From positions 1 through 36,596 of the forward strand of contig CAMBGA010000009.1 in the NCBI GenBank assembly GCA_945866095.1: DNA of 36,596 nucleotides. The letters are read 5' to 3'. Under the pieces are notes generated by a model. It ran no database searches, had not been told where the DNA came from, and saw only the letters and a program-made list of their open reading frames with translations. This document shows positions 32,094 through 36,596 of the stretch, piece by piece. A program made the position numbers and the translations under genes. The stretch is from Spirosoma fluviale (GTDB lineage: Bacteria; Bacteroidota; Bacteroidia; Cytophagales; Spirosomataceae). How positions within the stretch are numbered: the stretch's first letter is position 1; each line of letters opens with the position of its first letter.

Positions 32094-33209
32094 ATGAAAG
32101 GAAATATACTTTTAATTTTAATAGCCCTTAGTTTTAATGGAGTTGCTAGGCCAAAAACCACAGAAGTTTTGGCGAAATTACATGTAGCCAAAGCCTATTT
32201 CCAACAAAAATGGCCTGATGTTTCAGCTCCTATTCCTCGGCCAGACCGTATTCGGCCCTCTAATATTTGGACACGTGCGGTTTATTATGAAGGGCTGATG
32301 GATTTATATAAGATCGACCCAAAAGCTGCAGACCTGAAATATATGTTGGACTGGGCAAATTTCCACCAATGGAATCTACGAGACGGGATCAAAACACGTA
32401 ATGCAGATAATCAAGCTTGTGGACAGATTTACCTCGACTTATTTGATTTTCAAGCAGACTCTTTACGAATCTTACCCATCAAGGCGAATGTTGATCTAAT
32501 GGTTAATTCCGCCAAAGCGGATGATTGGTCTTGGGTAGATTGTTTGCAAATGAGTATGCCCGTTTTTACTCGATTAGGTGTTCGATTTTCCGATAACCGA
32601 TATTTTGAAAAAATGTATGATTTGTATGCATTTACGAAATACAAACATGGAGGATCTGGGCTGTATGATAACAGTGCAGGCTTATGGTGGCGCGACAAAG
32701 ATTTTGTACCACCTTATAAAGAACCGAATGGGGAAAATTGTTATTGGTCCCGTGGAAATGGCTGGGTATTTGCGGCCTTAGTAAGGACCTTGGAATTGAT
32801 GCCAAAAAATGCACCTCATCGGGCTGAATATGAACAAGATTTTATTGCCTTAGCTAATGCACTTTTGCCTTTGCAGCGGAAAGATGGCTTTTGGAATGTA
32901 AGTTTAAAGGATCCTTCGCATTTTGGCGGACCCGAAGCAACAGGTACTTCTTTATTTGTGTATGGGATGTCGTGGGGGGTACGAAATAAAATATTGCCAA
33001 AGAAGAAGTTTGATCAAGCGATTTTATCAGGTTGGGATGCCTTATCTACTTGTGTCCATCCCAATGGTTTTTTGGGCTATGTCCAAGGTACAGGAAAGGA
33101 ACCCAAAGATTCCCAGCCTGTGTCATTTACTCATGTGCCCGACTTTGAAGATTTTGGGACGGGTTGTTTTTTATTAGCAGGTGTTGAAATGATTAAATAT
33201 TTAAAATGA
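32094..33209 (+). CDS. GH88/GH105 family glycoside hydrolase
   Basis: A 371-residue exported (alpha/alpha)6-barrel hydrolase; signal peptide about residues 1-18. It fits the unsaturated-glucuronyl/rhamnogalacturonyl hydrolase group: WSWVDCLQMSMP holds the Trp-x-Asp of the catalytic loop, and GLWWRDKDF and CYWSRGNGWVFAAL are conserved barrel segments. It differs from the first GH105 in this window at the catalytic loop (DDWSWVD rather than PDQMWLD) and lacks the extra C-terminal domain, so it probably prefers another oligosaccharide. One base separates it from rhaM; 7 bp from the sulfatase. Confidence 0.87.
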   Translation: MKGNILLILIALSFNGVARPKTTEVLAKLHVAKAYFQQKWPDVSAPIPRPDRIRPSNIWTRAVYYEGLMDLYKIDPKAADLKYMLDWANFHQWNLRDGIKTRNADNQACGQIYLDLFDFQADSLRILPIKANVDLMVNSAKADDWSWVDCLQMSMPVFTRLGVRFSDNRYFEKMYDLYAFTKYKHGGSGLYDNSAGLWWRDKDFVPPYKEPNGENCYWSRGNGWVFAALVRTLELMPKNAPHRAEYEQDFIALANALLPLQRKDGFWNVSLKDPSHFGGPEATGTSLFVYGMSWGVRNKILPKKKFDQAILSGWDALSTCVHPNGFLGYVQGTGKEPKDSQPVSFTHVPDFEDFGTGCFLLAGVEMIKYLK

Positions 33210-33216
33210 TAAAATA

Positions 33217-34719
33217 ATGCTTATGAAGTCTTTATCCAGTGTCCAATGGCTCTTTTTCGTATGTATTTCGTTTTTCTCGTTGGGACAAAAGCCCAATGTT
33301 ATCCTCATTTACGTAGATGATTTAGGGTTTGGTGATCTAGGTTGCTATGGATCAAAAACCATCAAAACGCCCAACATTGACCAATTGGCTAAAAAAGGTT
33401 TGCTATTTACCCAGGCGCATACAACCTCAGCTACTTGTACTCCTTCTCGATATTCTTTGTTGAAGGGTGAATATGCTTTTCGTAGAAAAGATACGGGTGT
33501 GGCGACTGGGGACGCTTCGGCATTAATTCCCGCGGGCCAACAAACCGTTGCGACTATTTTTTCAAAGGCTGGGTATAATACCGCGGTTATAGGCAAATGG
33601 CATTTAGGTTTAGGGCCTGTTGGCGGACCAAATTGGAACGGAAAAATCGAACATGGTCCTTTAGACATTGGTTTTAAAGAAGCCTTTATATTACCTGCTA
33701 CGGGTGACAGAGTTCCCTGCGTTTACATTGAAAATGACCACGTCCGAAATCTGAATGCTCAAGACCCCATTGAGGTTAATTACTTGAAAAAAATAGGCCA
33801 ACAACCTACCGGGAAAGAAAATCCTGAACTATTGAAAATGAAACATTCGCATGGGCATGATAATACGATTGTCAATGGGGTAGGTAGAATAGGTTTTATG
33901 GTGGGTGGAAAGCAGGCTTTGTGGGATGACGAAGACATGGCTCAAACTTTGGCCAATAAAGCTAAAGCCTACATGGTTCGTAATCAGAAAAATCCATTCT
34001 TCCTGTATTTTGCAACGCATGATATACATGTGCCTAGAATTCCTAATTCAAGGTTCCTGGGAAAAAGCGGTTTTGGAAATAGGGGAGATGCTTTATTGCA
34101 GTTAGACGACTCGGTGGGCCAATTGATGAAAACATTGGATTCTTTGCATTTAACTTCAAACACATTAGTTATTTTGACCAGCGATAATGGTCCCGTGGTG
34201 GATGATGGATATATAGATGGGTCTAAAGAGAATTTAGGATTGCATCAACCAGCAGGTATTTTAAGAGGTGGGAAATATAGTTCATTTGAAGCGGGTACAC
34301 GCGTGCCTTTCATTGTCAAATGGCCTAAGAAAGTCCCAGTGGGTAAGTCAAATGCCTTGATTTCTCAAATAGATTTTCTAGCGAGTATGAGTCAAATGCT
34401 AGGTTTGGATTATGATAATAATTCGGCTAAAGATACCAAGGCTAATCTAGGGGCATGGTTGGGTAAGGATAAAATAGGCCGTGAGTATGTTATCGAACAA
34501 GCGGGTAATTTGGCTGTTAAAAAAGGCGATTGGAAATATATCAAGAATGGTAAAGGAGCTAAATTTAATGCTTTAGTTAACATTGAATTGGGTAATGATG
34601 TGGAAGAGCAGCTTTATAATTTAAAGTCAGACCCGAATGAAAAAATCAATTTAGCGGCTGTTCAAAAAGAAAAGTTGCTAGAGTTAAAAGCTCTATTAGA
34701 ACAAGAAATGAGCAAATAA
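33217..34719 (+). CDS. S1-family sulfatase (arylsulfatase type)
   Basis: A 500-residue exported sulfatase removing sulfate esters, probably from a carbohydrate. The signal peptide ends near residue 24 (FFSLGQ). The metal-binding start NVILIYVDDLGFGDLGCYG is followed by the maturation motif Cys74-Thr-Pro-Ser-Arg, whose Cys must become formylglycine. Further motifs are GKWHLG, ATHDIHVPR and LTSDNGP. Its maturase is not in the window. Start at the first ATG; Met3 is possible. Last gene of the operon, closed by a strong bidirectional terminator. Together with rhaM and GH105 it points to a sulfated rhamnose-containing glycan. Confidence 0.92.
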   Translation: MLMKSLSSVQWLFFVCISFFSLGQKPNVILIYVDDLGFGDLGCYGSKTIKTPNIDQLAKKGLLFTQAHTTSATCTPSRYSLLKGEYAFRRKDTGVATGDASALIPAGQQTVATIFSKAGYNTAVIGKWHLGLGPVGGPNWNGKIEHGPLDIGFKEAFILPATGDRVPCVYIENDHVRNLNAQDPIEVNYLKKIGQQPTGKENPELLKMKHSHGHDNTIVNGVGRIGFMVGGKQALWDDEDMAQTLANKAKAYMVRNQKNPFFLYFATHDIHVPRIPNSRFLGKSGFGNRGDALLQLDDSVGQLMKTLDSLHLTSNTLVILTSDNGPVVDDGYIDGSKENLGLHQPAGILRGGKYSSFEAGTRVPFIVKWPKKVPVGKSNALISQIDFLASMSQMLGLDYDNNSAKDTKANLGAWLGKDKIGREYVIEQAGNLAVKKGDWKYIKNGKGAKFNALVNIELGNDVEEQLYNLKSDPNEKINLAAVQKEKLLELKALLEQEMSK

Positions 34720-34747
34720 AAAATGGCCTAATAAAAGGCCATTTTTT
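34718..34747. terminator. bidirectional Rho-independent terminator
   Basis: A perfect stem, six As plus TGGCCT paired with AGGCCA plus six Ts, around a 6-nt loop (34730-34735). It serves both the sulfatase operon (+) and the convergent aminopeptidase gene (-). Confidence 0.9.
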
Positions 34748-34767
34748 ATTTATTGAAAAAGTATAAA

Positions 34768-36177
34768 TTAGTTATTGAAAATACTTTTTTGTTTAGTCAT
34801 TTTTTCAATTTCAGCAACACTTCTTGGCGAGTCTGCAGACAAATTTTTGTTTCCCGTTTCGGTGATTAATATGTCATCTTCGATGCGCACGCCAATGTTC
34901 CACCATTTCTTGTCACATTTACTTCCTGGAGAAATATAAATACCAGGCTCAACAGTAATGATCACACCGGCTTTCAGTAATTCCTGAGCCCTAGGACCTA
35001 CATCGTGTACATCCAAACCTAAGTTGTGCGAAGTGCTATGTGGAAAATATATTCTTGCTTCCGATTCATTTGCTGCAATACCTAGTTTTATAAGTCCCTC
35101 ATATACTACACGCCTAGAAGCTGCATCAACACCGTTAAATGGTACTCCAGCTTTAGATGCTTCAATTCCGGCATCTTGCGCTTTTAAAACAAGCTCATAA
35201 ATTATTTTTTGCTCCGGACTGAATTTACCATTGGCCGGAATGGTTCTAGTAACATCGGCTGTATAGCCATGGTATTCAGCAGCACAATCGCTCAGGAGTA
35301 AATCTCCATTTTTGATTAATTTCAAATTGGTCGTGTAGTGCAAGACACATGCATTATCAGCAGCTCCATTGATACTTGGGTAGCCAGGATACTCTGATCC
35401 ATTTTTCTTAAAATTATATTCCATGATCGCTTGTGCCTGGTATTCAGTCATTCCAGGTCTAATGGCTTTCATGACATCGTTATGGCCTTCGCAACTAATT
35501 TGCGCAGCTTTTAGTATCAATGCAATCTCCTCAGGTTGTTTGATTCCCCTTAAATCACTGATGGCTTTTGAAAATGAACGATTGGCAATGGGCTTATTTA
35601 ATGCGGTAATTTGATTGTCAATGATTGTAGCCATTCTTGATAATGGGTCCTCAACAGCTTTGTATTTAGAAAATATGGCCTCATTTTTATACGCGGTAAA
35701 GATTGAATCGATTGAAGATAAATTAATTGTGTTAGTAGTAAATTGATCGTTTGTAAAAACGTTTTCTATTTTGTAACGATTTTTTACCCCTTCCGCGCCT
35801 AGAATTTTTCCAGTCCATTGCTCCTTAAATGGATCTCTTTTTTTGACAAAAATAAATTCTGTACCTGTTTTGTCTAGGATGGTAACTGGCTTTTTGAATA
35901 AAAGTAAAAGAGCGTCAGATTCTTCCAAACCTGTGAAGTAATAAAAATTTTTGTTTTGCGCATATTGATAATCAACATCATTGTTTCGAACTCGGACTTG
36001 AGATGCGAAAAATATACCGACTCCATTGGGAGAAAGGCGCTCTTTAATTGCAGCTCTTCTGCCTGCGTGGAACTCAGGCGTTAAATAGTCATTAGGATAT
36101 AAGGTGGTTTGTTGGGCAATTAATCCCAACGGAAGTAGAAGTAACCAAAGAATTACTTTTAATCTTGTTTTTTGCAT
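34768..36177 (-). CDS. Xaa-Pro aminopeptidase (M24 family), exported
   Basis: A 469-residue metallopeptidase that removes an N-terminal residue ahead of proline. Signal peptide at residues 1-21 (MQKTRLKVILWLLLLPLGLI), so it acts in the periplasm or outside. The N-terminal creatinase-like domain (RRAAIKERL, then NFYYFTGLEE) precedes the pita-bread catalytic domain. The dinuclear-metal ligands are visible: two Asp in SDCAAEYHGYTADVTR, His in HSTSHNLGLDVHD, Glu in TVEPGIYI and Glu in VRIEDDIL. Length is typical for the PepP group. Monocistronic; converges on the sulfatase operon. Confidence 0.93.
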   Translation of the reverse strand: MQKTRLKVILWLLLLPLGLIAQQTTLYPNDYLTPEFHAGRRAAIKERLSPNGVGIFFASQVRVRNNDVDYQYAQNKNFYYFTGLEESDALLLLFKKPVTILDKTGTEFIFVKKRDPFKEQWTGKILGAEGVKNRYKIENVFTNDQFTTNTINLSSIDSIFTAYKNEAIFSKYKAVEDPLSRMATIIDNQITALNKPIANRSFSKAISDLRGIKQPEEIALILKAAQISCEGHNDVMKAIRPGMTEYQAQAIMEYNFKKNGSEYPGYPSINGAADNACVLHYTTNLKLIKNGDLLLSDCAAEYHGYTADVTRTIPANGKFSPEQKIIYELVLKAQDAGIEASKAGVPFNGVDAASRRVVYEGLIKLGIAANESEARIYFPHSTSHNLGLDVHDVGPRAQELLKAGVIITVEPGIYISPGSKCDKKWWNIGVRIEDDILITETGNKNLSADSPRSVAEIEKMTKQKSIFNN

Positions 36178-36294
36178 GATGATTGTGTTTTACAGAATTA
36201 AATAAATGATTCAATTTAGACTTTTTAAAATTTGTCAAGAACAGAAATAAAATCTGCTCCTGACAAATCCCACAAGAATTTATGGTTCTCATTG

Positions 36295-36596
36295 TGGAGT
36301 CGGAGGGATTCGAACCCTCGTCCAAACCTAGAGTAAAATTGCCTTCTACACGTTTAGATTTGATTAATTTTCGACGTTAAATAGGTTCAAATCAGACCTT
36401 ACCTAACACTTATTTACTGGGTACTAATCATTAATTAGTAAAATCTCAATGATCGACTCTGCATGTCGACGCCCAGAAATCCTCCTCGGCAGAGTTTGGA
36501 AGAGGCCGGACGATGGCAAATTGTCTAATCTATCAGATTAGGCAGCCATGGCATACTGTGTATTGCCAGCTATAATTCGAAGGTTTTTTTAACAGG
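36295..36596 (-). ncRNA. ssrA: transfer-messenger RNA (tmRNA), 3' part
   Basis: On the minus strand the RNA ends in a tRNA-like T arm, GAGGG-TTCGAAT-CCCTC, preceded by GGAC and followed by the acceptor strand CGACTCC and discriminator A. Upstream, a tag frame starting at the resume codon GCT (36568-36570) encodes (A)GNTQYAMAA and stops with TAA at 36538-36540. GC-rich and A/T-rich pseudoknot-like stretches lie between. The 5' end, with the other half of the acceptor stem, lies beyond 36596. tmRNA rescues stalled ribosomes together with SmpB. A one-piece molecule is indicated. Confidence 0.92.

Noticed and set aside
36092-36325. 77-codon minus-strand frame between tmRNA and the aminopeptidase
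   Set aside because: It runs from the tmRNA 3' end into the aminopeptidase signal-peptide region in another frame; no family resemblance.

Overview
The window looks like a chromosomal segment of a Bacteroidota bacterium, most likely a Cytophagales member (inference). Evidence: Bacteroidota-specific families (Porin_10-like porin, DUF4105/Lnb protein, FISUMP domain, short RsmI), several TAnnTTTG -7 promoter elements characteristic of the phylum, few Shine-Dalgarno sequences, AT-rich spacers, and a tmRNA tag ending in YAMAA. No rRNA, insertion sequence, phage or CRISPR array was seen.

Layout. (1) 5-2014: outer-membrane porin, start at the window edge. (2) 2086-7235: operon of a Tat-exported small subunit, its GMC dehydrogenase partner (with a Cys-x5-Cys-x3-Cys motif like the 3Fe-4S site of FAD glucose dehydrogenase), and an AddB-like Fe-S nuclease. 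(3) 7298-8953: SCP2-domain protein plus MnmE. (4) 9019-10450 (-): an AT-rich sugar epimerase/glycosyltransferase pair, then a 528-bp AT-rich spacer and a lone FISUMP protein; probably a surface-polysaccharide insertion. (5) 11664-12896 (-): Tat-exported Gfo/Idh/MocA protein lacking the EKP lysine. (6) 12987-15546 (-): VWA and AAA+ (chelatase/MoxR-like) pair ending in a terminator, divergent from a CrtA-like monooxygenase. (7) 16285-16403: seventeen 7-bp repeats running into the 3' end of glnK; then amt-glnK (-). (8) 18126-24229: operon of Tat carboxylesterase, GH20 hexosaminidase, MadL, MadM, predicted peptidase/esterase and secreted nuclease. (9) 24237-26965 (-): KduI and a GH105 hydrolase with an extra C-terminal domain. 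(10) 27049-28843: unrecognised protein, short MiaA, tRNA-Ser(UGA), terminator. (11) 28942-34719: rsmI, Lnb-like protein, threonine aldolase, rhamnose mutarotase, second GH88/105 hydrolase, S1 sulfatase, closed by a bidirectional terminator. (12) 34768-36177 (-): secreted Xaa-Pro aminopeptidase. (13) 36295-36596 (-): 3' part of tmRNA, running off the window.

Together the genes suggest a heterotroph living on polysaccharides. GH105 enzymes, KduI, RhaM and the sulfatase fit breakdown of a sulfated rhamnose- and uronate-containing glycan. GH20, the nuclease, the esterase and neighbouring amt-glnK fit scavenging of nitrogen-rich polymers. The observations most worth a second look are the unknown protein plus insertion-deleted MiaA pair, the heptanucleotide array, the crtA-like/AAA/VWA divergon, and MadLM inside a glycan operon.
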